From Prostheceraeus crozeri (taxonomy: Eukaryota; Platyhelminthes; Polycladida; Euryleptidae), in NCBI GenBank assembly GCA_907163375.1, contig CAJQUW010011052.1:62001-126000 (forward strand): a stretch of 64,000 bases of DNA, written 5' to 3'. The notes below the pieces were generated by a model, which did not search any database, had not been told where the DNA came from, and worked only from the letters and a program-made list of their open reading frames with translations. This document shows, piece after piece, positions 1 through 9,118 of the stretch. A program made the translations under genes and the position numbers. Each line of letters opens with the position of its first letter. Position 1 is the first letter of the stretch.

Positions 1-15
1 ACTTTTGATCATGAG

Positions 16-222
16 GTGATGACTATTAATATGAGGCGTACAGCTGCTTATCAATGTGAAAAGGGGTGCCGAGTATACATTCCACAGTGGCCAAAGAAAG
101 ATCTCTTATCATGTAAAAAGTTTATATATGATTTCTTGAATAAAGCGTGTAAACATATTGTCCAATTTACTCCGCACAATGATGATTATAATTATGTACA
201 TCATGTAGTTGAGAAAGATTAG
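16..222 (+). pseudogene. Capsid-associated 'WEVG' family gene, 5' part (copy 1)
   Basis: This is the copy 1 counterpart of the start of the gene at 30787-32177. Only the part after the family's N-terminal motif is in the window. The gene region runs on to 1242 on the same strand. It is broken in this copy and treated as part of the fossil element. Confidence 0.55.
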
Positions 223-387
223 ATTGTTGGTTTAAGTCCAAGTTTAAGAAATGATTTAGGCTACCTCGCTAGCGCCTTAACAAGCTATGATAATTTTAAC
301 GTTAATTACCACATAAGTGGTCATAAACAGTTAATATATCGAGAGGAAGCTTATTATGTAGATCTTATTCCAAGAAATGAGAAGACG

Positions 388-1242
388 TTGGTGAAGAAGA
401 TTGTGATTAAGCCAAGAAAGACAAACATGACTCCTGAAACATTATTGAAGAAATTTAATTATCTCCTTCGAGTTGATGGCAAACAAGTGGCAACATTGAC
501 TTATATCAAATCATCTAATCATATTGCAATAAGCAAATTAAATGATGATGATATAGTATTAGTTTGTTCAAAAGATTTTCATCAGTTCTTACGACATCGT
601 TCTGCAGCTGTTCATGGAAAATCTGATATGCAACATTTACCATGTGAAAGGTCAAATCAATTTGATACAGAATGGACCGTATCTTTATACAGAAAGTGTG
701 TAGAGCCTTTAGGTGGTATCTTACATGAAACAAGAGTGTTGATGCCTCGCATTATTACTTCGGTTAAATTGGTTGTAGATTATTTAAATGAAGTGATTAA
801 TGAGCAACATATTTCATTTTCTGAAAAAGAAGGTACTTTGTCTCTCACTATAAGTGGAAAAGGTATTGAACTAATTATGGATAAAAATCTAATTGACATT
901 TTGGGTTTTGATCAAAATATCTTTAAAAGTGGTACTGTAACCAAAGCTAGCGCAGACATGTCGCTATCGCGTCGTATTAACTATTTTCAGATATATTCCA
1001 ATATTGGTGAAGATGTACGTGTGGGAGATGTTGAAGCTCCATTGCTAGCAATGATACCATACCAGCCAAAGAGCTGCAGTATTTTATCTGAGCATACTTT
1101 CAAGAAAGTGCACTATACAAAGCTGAAATCAAACTACATCCCACAAATTGATATTGCCATTTATGACGATGCTGGTGCGTTGATTCCTTTTCATAAAGAT
1201 GCTGTGACAAGTATCACACTCCATTTCCGAATGAAGAGTTAA
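388..1242 (+). pseudogene. Capsid-associated 'WEVG' family gene, 3' part (copy 1)
   Basis: An open stretch of 284 codons without a convincing start codon of its own, so it is the downstream part of the gene whose 5' part lies at 16-222. It is almost identical to 30787-31641. The C-terminal segment (IPQIDIAIYDDAG... then ITLHF) resembles a module common at the ends of Polinton structural proteins in invertebrate genomes. A role as penton-like or minor capsid protein is an inference from family context only. It is followed within about 40 nt by its paralogue. Confidence 0.6.
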
Positions 1243-1281
1243 TGCAAACGTATGCTAATATATTTTTCCAATGTGAATAAT

Positions 1282-2802
1282 ATGGAAAGTGAAAATAAGG
1301 ACTCGTTTCTAATCTACTTGCCCAGTAATGCTTCTATGAATAAATTTCCCAAAAATAAACCATCAGACTATCGAGTAGAATTAAATCGGCCACTGCATTT
1401 AGAAGGTGAATGGGAGGTTGGCGTTTCTAGTATTTGCTATGATAGCAATATTCAGAATGTGAATGATTTGGAAGAAATGATATTGACTCCTCGCACCCAT
1501 GATGGAATAACGATGAATAATGCATTTCAGTTCCCATACAATTTAACATCAGATGGAAAGTGGAACTATGAATGGATTCAGATAAAATCAGATTCTTATG
1601 AGCCATTTGGGAATGAGAAAATTATTAAGGCATTCAACAGTGGTAATACTTCCATCATGAAGAATAAAAATCAGAAAGCTTATGAGTTTACTATCTATCA
1701 TTGGAGTGGGAGACAGTTCCTTCGCTTTCATTCTTTTACTAAAGGTCTTACGCTGAGGTTGGATAGTGAATTCTATCCACATCTTGGTTTTGGTCATGGA
1801 CTACATCTAACGTCAATTGCTACTGCAAATGTTAAAAAAGTTTATTCAAATCGAATCAACAAATTTCATTATAGATTTAAAATATTTGATGAAGATGTTG
1901 TAGAATGCGAAGAACGCATCATTTTGAAAAAGCGTGGTGTTCAACCTTTATCACTTATTGAGTTAGTAAAACGATGGAATGAGACTGTGGATAAGAAGTA
2001 TGGAGAAAAAATTATGGCGGACAAAAATAAGTTGGTTATTCAGAAATATAATGACAAACTTACAGTTTATTTCTCTCCAACCTTGCGTCATTTTGTAAGA
2101 AATTATACACCTATTATTGGAAGCGGTGTGGTGTATGCTTCTCATGAATATCACACTAAAGCTGATTCAGTTAATGATGAATGGTGGGTGGACATCTATG
2201 GCGATCGCATCAAGAAAATTTACCAGTCTTATGAAGAATCTAAAGTTGCTATCAATATAATGCCGCGTCTATATCATACAGTTGAAAGCTTCATTCATGT
2301 AGTAAATCCTTATATACAACAGAAGTTGAAGCATGTGATGAAAAGTAAATATGATGTAAAGACACACCACATTTCGTTTTCAATTGAAAATCAACGCGTT
2401 GTTCTGAGACTGGGTGATGACATTCAATGTCAATTGAGTAAAAATTTGAAAAAACTCTTTGGTTTTTCAATGCTACAAACAGTGTTTGCTGCTGCGCATA
2501 CGATTGGTATAGAAACACCAATGACACTTGATAAACATGAACAGCACCTTTACATTCAAAGTGATTTGATTCTACCTATTTCTGTTGGTGAGAAAAAAGA
2601 ATACATTTTACGCGATTTCATTCATGATAAAGACGCTTCATATGGAATAGTCGAGAAGATGTTTGAATCTATTTTCTATCATCCCGTCATCAAACAAACT
2701 ATACCCTCTATTGCTATCAAAATTACCAATGGTTTACAAGAGTGCATCCACGTGAAAGATACTAAATCCCTCATAACGTTAGTGTTTCGGAAAACAAAGT
2801 GA
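1282..2802 (+). CDS. Capsid-associated 'LPSNAS...WEVG' protein (copy 1)
   Basis: Open frame of about 506 codons if started at ATG 1282 (MESENKDS), the start also forced in copy 2, where no earlier ATG is available; an upstream ATG at 1252 is possible. The N-terminus has the pattern LPSNASM...FP.NKPSDYRVEL...L.GEWEVG, which recurs in uncharacterised Polinton proteins of many invertebrates. No catalytic motif is visible. A minor-capsid or penton-like role is inferred from position next to the other structural-looking gene. An AATAAA at about 2849 could serve as its polyadenylation signal. It appears open in both copies. Confidence 0.7.
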   Translation: MESENKDSFLIYLPSNASMNKFPKNKPSDYRVELNRPLHLEGEWEVGVSSICYDSNIQNVNDLEEMILTPRTHDGITMNNAFQFPYNLTSDGKWNYEWIQIKSDSYEPFGNEKIIKAFNSGNTSIMKNKNQKAYEFTIYHWSGRQFLRFHSFTKGLTLRLDSEFYPHLGFGHGLHLTSIATANVKKVYSNRINKFHYRFKIFDEDVVECEERIILKKRGVQPLSLIELVKRWNETVDKKYGEKIMADKNKLVIQKYNDKLTVYFSPTLRHFVRNYTPIIGSGVVYASHEYHTKADSVNDEWWVDIYGDRIKKIYQSYEESKVAINIMPRLYHTVESFIHVVNPYIQQKLKHVMKSKYDVKTHHISFSIENQRVVLRLGDDIQCQLSKNLKKLFGFSMLQTVFAAAHTIGIETPMTLDKHEQHLYIQSDLILPISVGEKKEYILRDFIHDKDASYGIVEKMFESIFYHPVIKQTIPSIAIKITNGLQECIHVKDTKSLITLVFRKTK

Positions 2803-2889
2803 AGTCTTTATACAACATTTATTGAAATATGTACATGAATGTGAAGCAATAAACATTGCTATATACAAAAAGTCTTTTTACTTCGTGAA

Positions 2890-3053
2890 GGGTGGAAATA
2901 TACAGGGATAGGAAAAATGTCTTTCAGTGGAAAAGTCATCACATGGGGAATGTACAGATGTGGACACATATTCACAAGGAAAAAACAATCTCATGCGATA
3001 CATAAAACAACAATGTTTATCTACAGAAATCAACATCAAAATACTAAGTTAAG
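2890..3053 (+). pseudogene. Small C2H2 zinc-finger fossil 3' of PolB (copy 1)
   Basis: This stretch encodes a degraded match to the zinc finger found at the 5' end of the polymerase gene (the CGHIFTRK-type segment), but lies at the polymerase 3' side on the opposite strand. A matching relic sits at about 29050-29165 in copy 2. It is too decayed to call a gene. Confidence 0.35.
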
Positions 3054-3058
3054 GATGA

Positions 3059-6000
3059 TTATGCTAAGACGTCTCCTGAATGTGGTAGTGTGGGTTTAAT
3101 TCTTTTGGGTGGTGGTATGCCTGTATCAGGATGTCCATGTGGAAGAGATATGTTGTGTTCTAACCAGCACCTCTTATCCTCCCATGCTGAAAGCGCCCGT
3201 TTCCTAAAAGTATGAGTTTTGATCTCATGCGACTTAGATTTTAAGATTGTCATATTGACAAACGTTATATTTTTATTTCTATAGGCTTTCCTGAAATTTT
3301 TATGTTTCATGTTAGAGACCAATGATCTTGATATGCCTTTACCGCGCTTAATGCTATCATCACTATCCTTTAATTTCATAGAATACATTTTAGGGCGGAG
3401 GAGAATCATTTCAGCTATCTCCTTCCCTGCTGTCTCATCCTTAAAGCAGCCAAGTTTTGCCTTATTTTTGATGGAGTATAGTGGATGATCAGCAGGATAA
3501 TTTGATGTATCAAAATATCTTTCTAAAGATTTTCCTACTTCATTAAAATTTAAATCTTTTTGAGTGGTAATACCTAAAAAGAAACTATCTGTGTCACCAC
3601 CCAACAAACGAACCTCTTTTACGAGAGGACACGGTTTTAGTATTTTATAGAAGAGTTGATACATTTCAAGCTTGGAGTAATCTAGAACAGCTTGACCAAT
3701 ATAGATGGGTTTGCACAACTCAACTTCAGATTTTATCATTTTAATACCTACAAGATCCTCATCGATTATGTCTCTATCGATGAATAGAGGTGATGAGGTC
3801 AATTTGTGATACTTTTGCTCATCATTAACTAGTTTGTAGTTTACGCGCTTTCTAACATCCTCCATCGTCTTACCAAATAGACTGTTGTTCTTATATTTAT
3901 AAAAGTCTTTTTCAAAATTATTTTGGGCTAGTGCACGTTTCTGGCTGTTGCTATCAATGTAGGGTTTGAGGAAGGCTTTCTGTCTAAATTTAATAATGCG
4001 GTGAACTCTTTTTAAAATCATGCCCATTTCTAAATAAAATTTTAAGATGCTAAAGTGGACTAGATAGTTTTCTTTATCATATTGAGTGAGCAAAAGTTTG
4101 CGGCAAGGCTTATACTTGGGTTGTCCACATGATTCTAAATCTTTATGAAATTGTTTCATAAAGTCGGAAAACATATCTTTACTCACTTCACCTGATTCGG
4201 GTGCGAGTGGAAAATCTACGGTTTTATGTTTAATATTATTTGGATAGATTAGATCTATCTCAAAATAATATCCCCAATCACCTTCATCTGGAATTGCTAG
4301 TATGTTGGAAGGGTTGGAGAAATGTTGAATTTCACTATCATCTAACCAGCTAAACTCAGAGTGAGGTAGCGGTTTGGATAATGAACTACCATACAAATTA
4401 TTTTGGTCATAATACTTAAGATGAGTCTGATCATCGCCTACTATTTTTGATTTTAACCTATGTTTATTTACAAATGTGAGACCACCGCGAATTCCTCGCT
4501 CAAATAAATTATACATCTCTGGATCTTGTAAGAGATGAATGGTCTCACCAGTCATTTTAAAAGCAGACTTAAATGACATGGCTGGTAGACTGACAAAGTG
4601 GACGGGATCTAACTTATCTTCTTCTAATGCCACTCGTCGAAACTCCTGAAATACATCAGCCAGCAAAAATACATCTAACTTAAGATAGGCAATCATATAT
4701 TCGCCAAATGTATGGCAGTCAAATTTTATCCATGCATCTTGTGCATGTTCATAATCTTCGGTCTTACATTCTGCGCCGATCAAATCATTTTTAAATTTAT
4801 CTATGGGCGGAAGAGAAGTCTCGCCGAGTTTACTAATCGCATCAAAATATGCATATGGAAAGACTCCTTTCCGTGTGATGACTTCATCGGTTAGATTTGG
4901 ATATTGTTTCTTAAGATTTTGTGTTAGTGGAAGAGACTTTAGATTTTGTACGAGAGAGGCCAGTGATGCAGTCATAAATTGGTAGGAATCTAAAAATTTT
5001 ATATCAAAATAGACCGTCTTATTTTCTTTAGTTTTATCGACAGGCACTTTTGCTGTCATGGCCATAAACTTCTCTCTCGTTTGTGCTATTACATCAAGCT
5101 TCCACTCTTTCATTTGACCTAAACCTCCTTTTATTATCATATGGCTATCGTAGCCCTTGAAATTATGGAAAATGACGGGTAATGTACGCCGTTTCATCCT
5201 AAGTGAAAAATTGCATTTTGAACATAGTGCGTTTCTAAATTTACCAGTGATGTGATCATGGTCGCGCACTTTCTTAATCTTATCATCATCAAATGTTTTC
5301 CTACATTTGGGGCAAACGTTGCAACTATCAAATTTTACTTGATCATCTGCTGTCATATGCAATGATCTGCGATAGAGTTCACCATCATACTTTTGCTGAA
5401 ATTTTACAGCCTGTTTGAGGAATTGTAGGAATTGGTAAATACAATCCTCACCTTGCCAGACGTGCATTTTATTTTTTCTATTTTGGAAATGGTCATGCCA
5501 TACTTCATAGCAGGAAATGGCTGCTGGTCGATGGATGTTATCATCGATATAACATTCGATGTCAGCATAGATGACACGAAGAGGACTTACTTCATCGCCA
5601 TTCTCTCTATATGAAAACTCCTTATCTTTGGGCATGCGTTCCATTTGCAGTTTACCTCGCTTACACCACTCATAATGAGTTTCAAATTTGTTTTTACTCC
5701 TAAAGTTCCGAATGCATCTGTCACAGTAATAAATCTCTGATGAGGTAGAATTTCTTAAGTGGTGGTATAAGCGAGAAATTTTGGGAATGCCGCAGTAGTG
5801 CCATTCCTCACTATCATCCTGTCTTACTAATAAAAGGTTGACAACGTGGTCATAACAACTCGAACGCGAGTTGTAGCGCACACCCTTCAATCCCTTTTCC
5901 CAAACATGGAGAACTATTTTAATGTTGTTCAATTTTTCAAATTTTTCTATATCTTTAATTTTCATATCGTCACTATTACAGTCATCGAAGTTTAATTCAT

Positions 6001-6454
6001 TCTCCCACTGCCTATAGCTATATGTGCGATTTCGATTCGCATTGATATCATTATAGTGGAGAATGGAGAGGACAGCATATTTAAAACATTGCGATTCGCA
6101 ATCGACATTAATGACTGCTGTTTTGTTTTTTAAAATTTTTGGAAGTTTAAAGGAGCCTCGACCACTATGATTTCCTAATAAACTGATTTTAAATAAGGCG
6201 GACTCAATGCCGTCAAAAATGAGACCGCTATCGCGCTCGTTAAATTTATCAATATTTAATTTTAATCCTTGGATGTGAAAATTTATCCAAGACTCATAGT
6301 CTACAACCTCGGTTGCAGGAGAGGAGGGTATGTGAAACTCCAACCTCTCTATTATTTGTCCAGTATGGTGGTCGATTTTTACATATTTTATTTTAAGATA
6401 GATGAGCGCCTTCATCCTAAAATTGTCTAAATTGTTGAAGAGCGCTTCTATCAA
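3059..6454 (-). CDS. polB: Protein-primed family B DNA polymerase (PolB), main body, copy 1
   Basis: Replicative polymerase of the element. The 1131-codon open body shows, in order: an N-terminal domain ending in a Cys-containing segment (VDCESQCFKYAVLSI, about residue 125), a C2H2 finger (about 245), exonuclease motif I YADIECY (about 296), an endonuclease-VII-like Zn/HNH segment VRDHDHITGKFRNALCSKC (about 380-417), exonuclease II NFKGYDSH (about 430), exonuclease III (about 590), motif A YDQNNLYGSSLSKPLP (about 680), motif B KNNSLFGKT (about 860) and motif C GGDTDSFFLG (about 953). Length fits the Polinton family. Short 5' exons with a further zinc finger lie upstream to 7032 and are less well preserved. 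The body looks whole. Confidence 0.92.
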   Translation of the reverse strand: MIEALFNNLDNFRMKALIYLKIKYVKIDHHTGQIIERLEFHIPSSPATEVVDYESWINFHIQGLKLNIDKFNERDSGLIFDGIESALFKISLLGNHSGRGSFKLPKILKNKTAVINVDCESQCFKYAVLSILHYNDINANRNRTYSYRQWENELNFDDCNSDDMKIKDIEKFEKLNNIKIVLHVWEKGLKGVRYNSRSSCYDHVVNLLLVRQDDSEEWHYCGIPKISRLYHHLRNSTSSEIYYCDRCIRNFRSKNKFETHYEWCKRGKLQMERMPKDKEFSYRENGDEVSPLRVIYADIECYIDDNIHRPAAISCYEVWHDHFQNRKNKMHVWQGEDCIYQFLQFLKQAVKFQQKYDGELYRRSLHMTADDQVKFDSCNVCPKCRKTFDDDKIKKVRDHDHITGKFRNALCSKCNFSLRMKRRTLPVIFHNFKGYDSHMIIKGGLGQMKEWKLDVIAQTREKFMAMTAKVPVDKTKENKTVYFDIKFLDSYQFMTASLASLVQNLKSLPLTQNLKKQYPNLTDEVITRKGVFPYAYFDAISKLGETSLPPIDKFKNDLIGAECKTEDYEHAQDAWIKFDCHTFGEYMIAYLKLDVFLLADVFQEFRRVALEEDKLDPVHFVSLPAMSFKSAFKMTGETIHLLQDPEMYNLFERGIRGGLTFVNKHRLKSKIVGDDQTHLKYYDQNNLYGSSLSKPLPHSEFSWLDDSEIQHFSNPSNILAIPDEGDWGYYFEIDLIYPNNIKHKTVDFPLAPESGEVSKDMFSDFMKQFHKDLESCGQPKYKPCRKLLLTQYDKENYLVHFSILKFYLEMGMILKRVHRIIKFRQKAFLKPYIDSNSQKRALAQNNFEKDFYKYKNNSLFGKTMEDVRKRVNYKLVNDEQKYHKLTSSPLFIDRDIIDEDLVGIKMIKSEVELCKPIYIGQAVLDYSKLEMYQLFYKILKPCPLVKEVRLLGGDTDSFFLGITTQKDLNFNEVGKSLERYFDTSNYPADHPLYSIKNKAKLGCFKDETAGKEIAEMILLRPKMYSMKLKDSDDSIKRGKGISRSLVSNMKHKNFRKAYRNKNITFVNMTILKSKSHEIKTHTFRKRALSAWEDKRCWLEHNISLPHGHPDTGIPPPKRIKPTLPHSGDVLA

Positions 6455-7032
6455 TGATGAATTTTGATGAAACCATTCCTCAAAGTTAGCAATGGTTTCT
6501 CAGGAGTCCATCTGGTAGTTCCTCACTAAATTATTTATGGACACTTCAGTGAGTCGGATAGAGGAGGTACCGTTGGTGTAGGTATCGTTCGTGTGTGTAT
6601 GTTGAAGTCTGTGCGAAGATAGTTCAAAACGTGTCTCGAAAGACTGAGCGCACAAATCGCAAGAAAAGGAGACGACGTTAACAAAATCATCCCCACCTCC
6701 GGAGTTGATGCCGGCTTAGGTCGACAAACACCTCGCTTGATGTGTCGGGTGAGATCCCATTTCCTCGTGAAGATGTGCCCACAGTCAGCACATTCCCACT
6801 CGTTGCCATGTCACGACAGTTCTGAGCTGGAACTCACATCACCTGAAAGAGAAATCATTCTATCATCTCTGTTCAAGCCTCAGTGTAGTGTTACAACCTA
6901 CCTTGACTCAATAACTCTAAACTTTCCTCGAGATGGGAGGGCGTTGGTGATGAAGTTGATGCCTGAAATTGAGGAAGATGCTATTAGTCACACGTTTGAG
7001 GGAGATGAGAGAGGAAATCTTTAACTTACCAT
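6455..7032 (-). pseudogene. 5' exons and zinc-finger part of PolB (copy 1)
   Basis: The minus strand carries an ATG at 7030-7032 followed immediately by GTAAGT, an acceptor CAG at 6963-6965, a short coding exon, and a second short intron (donor GTAGGT, acceptor TTTCAG) before a zinc-finger exon that leads into the polymerase body. The same layout is at 25406-25640 in copy 2. In this copy the zinc-finger part is decayed. Confidence 0.55.
6963..7029 (-). other. Candidate 67-nt intron directly after the PolB start codon (copy 1)
   Basis: On the minus strand the sequence reads AAAATG then GTAAGT, and ends in CTCAATTTCAG, giving a 67-nt GT-AG intron. The copy 2 counterpart (25409-25475) and a second gene of the family (41017-41083) have introns of the same length in the same place, right after the ATG. 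Confidence 0.65.
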
Positions 7033-7257
7033 TTTAATGAAATATGATCAGACAGAATAATAGTCAAAGAGAGAGATCGTGCGTTCGTCACTTTTATGAT
7101 TCACAGATTAAATGAAATGACATGAATGTCACTTTGCTTATATACTTTCATTCTCTTCATTCATTGGATGTTCATTCTGATTGGCTGCTTGTGTATACTT
7201 AAGAATTAGAAAAATGTTAAAGTTATCATTATTCAAAGTCAGCATTTCAAATACAAC
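7033..7257. promoter_or_regulatory. Divergent promoter between PolB and the small accessory gene (copy 1)
   Basis: On the minus strand a TATATAAG box at 7137-7144 lies about 105 nt before the PolB ATG. Between them is a motif GTGACGAACGCAC followed by a CT-rich run. The same TATA, GTGACGGACGCAC, CT-run and ATG-GTAAGT order occurs at 41084-41200 before another gene. Upstream are CCAAT-like motifs (ATTGG on the plus strand near 7163 and 7180). The other side faces the gene starting at 7258. Confidence 0.6.
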
Positions 7258-7692
7258 ATGACAAGTCCTCCAACAACACCAAATACCGCATTGGAGTTCT
7301 CCTCTCCATGCACATCAGCAAAGGTGCTCGTTACACCAAATGCACCAAGAAAGGCGAAGGTGGAGAAGACATACAATCTCGACAATATACGAAAGTTATC
7401 ATTATCGGAGGACGATGAAGAGGAGTTGCCCGACCTAACAGGCATACGGTGGAAATATTTACAATATGATGCCGAAGGGGTGATGGAGATGACCAGCAAG
7501 TCGCACTTGCATCAAATATGGGAGTGGTACACCCCTAACTCCCAACCGCGAACCGTGGCGGAGTGGGCGTACATTGAGAAAGTGAGGGAAAGTGGGCGGG
7601 AGTGGGCGTACATTGAGAAAGTACAGGTAGAACTCATGGCTCTCATAACGTATGCAATGGAAAGTTTTAGGCAACCTTTGACAGTTGGCTAA
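7258..7692 (+). CDS. Small accessory protein, unknown (copy 1)
   Basis: Unrecognised protein sharing with 24683-25129 the start MTSPPTTPNT, a basic proline/lysine-rich N-terminal region, then YNLDNIRKLSL, a DLTGIRWKYL segment and a WEWYTPNSQPRT segment. The C-terminal third differs between the copies: here a short coding stretch containing EWAYIEKVRES is duplicated. A candidate 44-nt intron (CAG|GTAGAA to TTTTAG) near 7624-7669 could connect it to the open stretch that follows. Transcribed divergently from PolB, so possibly an early gene. No function can be assigned. Confidence 0.5.
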   Translation: MTSPPTTPNTALEFSSPCTSAKVLVTPNAPRKAKVEKTYNLDNIRKLSLSEDDEEELPDLTGIRWKYLQYDAEGVMEMTSKSHLHQIWEWYTPNSQPRTVAEWAYIEKVRESGREWAYIEKVQVELMALITYAMESFRQPLTVG

Positions 7693-7880
7693 ATGTCGCC
7701 CTGGCGCGAATGCATACTACGTTGAGACAGAGGCAATCACTTGCAAACATGACGCAGAGAGGTTTAACAAGATTGACCATTGCCGAATGTCCCTTGCGGT
7801 ATACATAGCTACGGGTTTCACCGCCGCCCTTTACAGGAACGCCCGTCGAAAGGAAGTATTACACCGAACTTCATTTGCAA
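7685..7880 (+). pseudogene. Conserved open stretch downstream of the accessory gene (copy 1)
   Basis: Encodes a segment containing ETEAITCKHDAER and IDHCRMSLAVYIATGFTAA, conserved at protein level in copy 2 (23684-23905, minus). It begins after a candidate acceptor (TTTTAG) and so may be a second exon of the upstream gene rather than a gene with its own start. It runs into the 140-bp repeat at 7879. No known domain is recognised. Confidence 0.35.
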
Positions 7881-7983
7881 CGTTCAAGTTGACTGATAGC
7901 AGATTCAACTTAATGATAGTATTCGCCAGTCCGAAGACTGCCCAGGGCAAACCGCGAGGAGGTTCTATCATGTCTTGCCCCAT
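7831..7983 (-). CDS. Mini-ORF inside the 140-bp repeat, unit A (copy 1)
   Basis: Starts at GCCACCATGG, a textbook strong initiation context, and encodes about 50 residues beginning MGQDMIEPPRGLPWAVF with a hydrophobic middle. The first 34 codons are shared by the repeat units; the tail differs because it reads out of the repeat. The opposite strand is also open here, so coding is plausible but not proven. Confidence 0.35.
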   Translation of the reverse strand: MGQDMIEPPRGLPWAVFGLANTIIKLNLLSVNLNVANEVRCNTSFRRAFL

Positions 7984-8019
7984 GGTGGCCCTTAAGAGAG
8001 CCGATGGTTCGTTCTCGGG
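7879..8019 (-). repeat. 140-bp cassette-boundary repeat, unit A
   Basis: One of five near-identical units, three here (7879, 8404, 8879) and two in copy 2 (23012, 23542). All have the same orientation relative to the coiled-coil gene. Each lies between small accessory genes. Recognisable by CTTAAGGGCCACCATGGGGC near one end and GACTGATAGCAGATTCAAC near the other. Confidence 0.85.
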
Positions 8020-8033
8020 GGGTGTGAATTTGA

Positions 8034-8288
8034 CTATTGGCTGGAATAATCAATGGGTATGACGGTTAGGTTGTCATAGACCCTATACCGCCGAGGTCGT
8101 ACTGGTGCATCTGGCACCTTTCGGATGCGGGTGGTATTCGGAGTCCACACCTCATCCGTCCAAACGATCCTCTTGATCTTCCCCTTCTTCTCAGTCTCTT
8201 CATCCCACTCGTCGAGGATGACGAACTCGGGAATGGCGTTGTCTTCATCGGTGAAGACGGGAATGTTGTCGGCAGATGTCGCTTCCAT
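8034..8288 (-). CDS. Small acidic accessory protein, 84 aa (copy 1)
   Basis: Unrecognised. Starts MEATSADNIPVFTDEDNAIP, has an acidic middle with DEWDEE, then a basic segment (TRIRKVPDAPVRPRRYRVYD) and ends PIDYSSQ. The copy 2 homologue at 23266-23523 has the same length and keeps the frame despite base changes, which suggests a real protein. It lies between repeat units A and B. No catalytic motif or membrane segment. Confidence 0.6.
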   Translation of the reverse strand: MEATSADNIPVFTDEDNAIPEFVILDEWDEETEKKGKIKRIVWTDEVWTPNTTRIRKVPDAPVRPRRYRVYDNLTVIPIDYSSQ

Positions 8289-8368
8289 CGTGACTTCAAA
8301 TTGAATGAGAAGCGCTACAATCTTCTGGCTTATATAGGGTTTTCAACAATGAATTGCTCAACAGCGAA

Positions 8369-8506
8369 TCAGAATGCTTCAGGGATAGCAATCGACTGCA
8401 TAATGTTCAAGTTGACTGATAGCAGATTCAACTTAATGATAGTATTCGCCAGTCCGAAGACTGCCCAGGCCAAACCGCGAGGAGGTTCTATCATGTCTTG
8501 CCCCAT
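8369..8506 (-). CDS. Mini-ORF inside the 140-bp repeat, unit B (copy 1)
   Basis: 45 codons from the GCCACCATGG start, ending in ...SIAIPEAF, the same tail as the copy 2 unit at 23048-23185. The hydrophobic centre (GLPWAVFGLANTII) could form one membrane segment. Confidence 0.35.
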   Translation of the reverse strand: MGQDMIEPPRGLAWAVFGLANTIIKLNLLSVNLNIMQSIAIPEAF

Positions 8507-8543
8507 GGTGGCCCTTAAGAGAGCCGATGGTTCATTCTCGGGA
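8404..8543 (-). repeat. 140-bp cassette-boundary repeat, unit B
   Basis: Second unit in copy 1, between the 84-aa and the 88-aa accessory genes. The sequence just beyond it (GCAATCGACTGCAT) is a motif that also appears in the 206-bp tandem repeat at 24017-24635. Confidence 0.85.
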
Positions 8544-8554
8544 GTAACGTCATC

Positions 8555-8821
8555 TCACACCCTACCAATTCTGCTGAGAGAGTCTTTGACTCTCTCTTTG
8601 GTAGCACTGTCGACTTCCACACTAACTGGTACATGGCTAAAAAGTGGAATGTAGCGCCATTCCGTTGGATTGACAGCAGTTGCTGTCATCGGATTGCCAA
8701 TCCGAGCAAGATTATTAAAAACTCTGTCTTGCTCCTCTAGCCTGACAAACTCCTCAAATAAATTTCGCGGCCTTAACTGCGGTCCGCGAGGAGAGCTGAC
8801 TTGACTGTTCGGCGTCTGCAT
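8555..8821 (-). CDS. Small accessory protein, 88 aa, present only in copy 1
   Basis: Unrecognised; starts MQTPNSQVSSPRGPQLRPRN, followed by a helical acidic segment (LFEEFVRLEEQDRVF) and a segment TEWRYIPLFSHVPV. It sits between repeat units B and C. Copy 2 has no counterpart: there only the 84-aa gene lies between its two units. The gene is therefore a gained or lost cassette. A TATA-like TATATA with CATTTCATTTC spacing lies upstream near 8850-8860. Confidence 0.5.
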   Translation of the reverse strand: MQTPNSQVSSPRGPQLRPRNLFEEFVRLEEQDRVFNNLARIGNPMTATAVNPTEWRYIPLFSHVPVSVEVDSATKERVKDSLSRIGRV

Positions 8822-8878
8822 GATTGAAATGAAATGAAATGAGAGGCAGTGGTTTATATACCCCTCTAACGCGACGCA

Positions 8879-9019
8879 ACGTTCAAGTTGACTGATAGCA
8901 GATTCAACTTAATGATAGTATTCGCCAGTCCGAAGACTGCCCAGGGCAAACCGCGTGGAGGTTCTATCATGTCTTGCCCCTAGGTGGCCCTTAAGAGAGC
9001 CGATGGTTCGTTCTCGGGA
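8879..9019 (-). repeat. 140-bp cassette-boundary repeat, unit C
   Basis: Third unit in copy 1, next to the coiled-coil gene and just downstream of its candidate 3' intron. It corresponds in position to the copy 2 unit at 23012. Confidence 0.85.
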
Positions 9020-9047
9020 GTGTCGTGATGGGGTGGTGAAGGCGGGC

Positions 9048-9114
9048 AAAGATCTGCAATGAAAATGATATGTATTAGAATAGGATATACTATCTTATTT
9101 ACTTTTTCACTTAC
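9048..9114 (-). other. Candidate short intron after the coiled-coil gene stop (copy 1)
   Basis: On the minus strand CTTGGTAAGT just after the stop codon is followed about 60 nt later by TTTTCATTGCAG, the typical donor and acceptor of this element. The copy 2 counterpart is at about 22918-22976. It would lie in the 3' untranslated region or connect to an alternative exon; which one is unknown. Confidence 0.5.
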
Positions 9115-9118
9115 CAAG

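Noticed and set aside
4712-5614. 60-codon plus-strand frames inside PolB
   Set aside because: Shadows of the polymerase frame.
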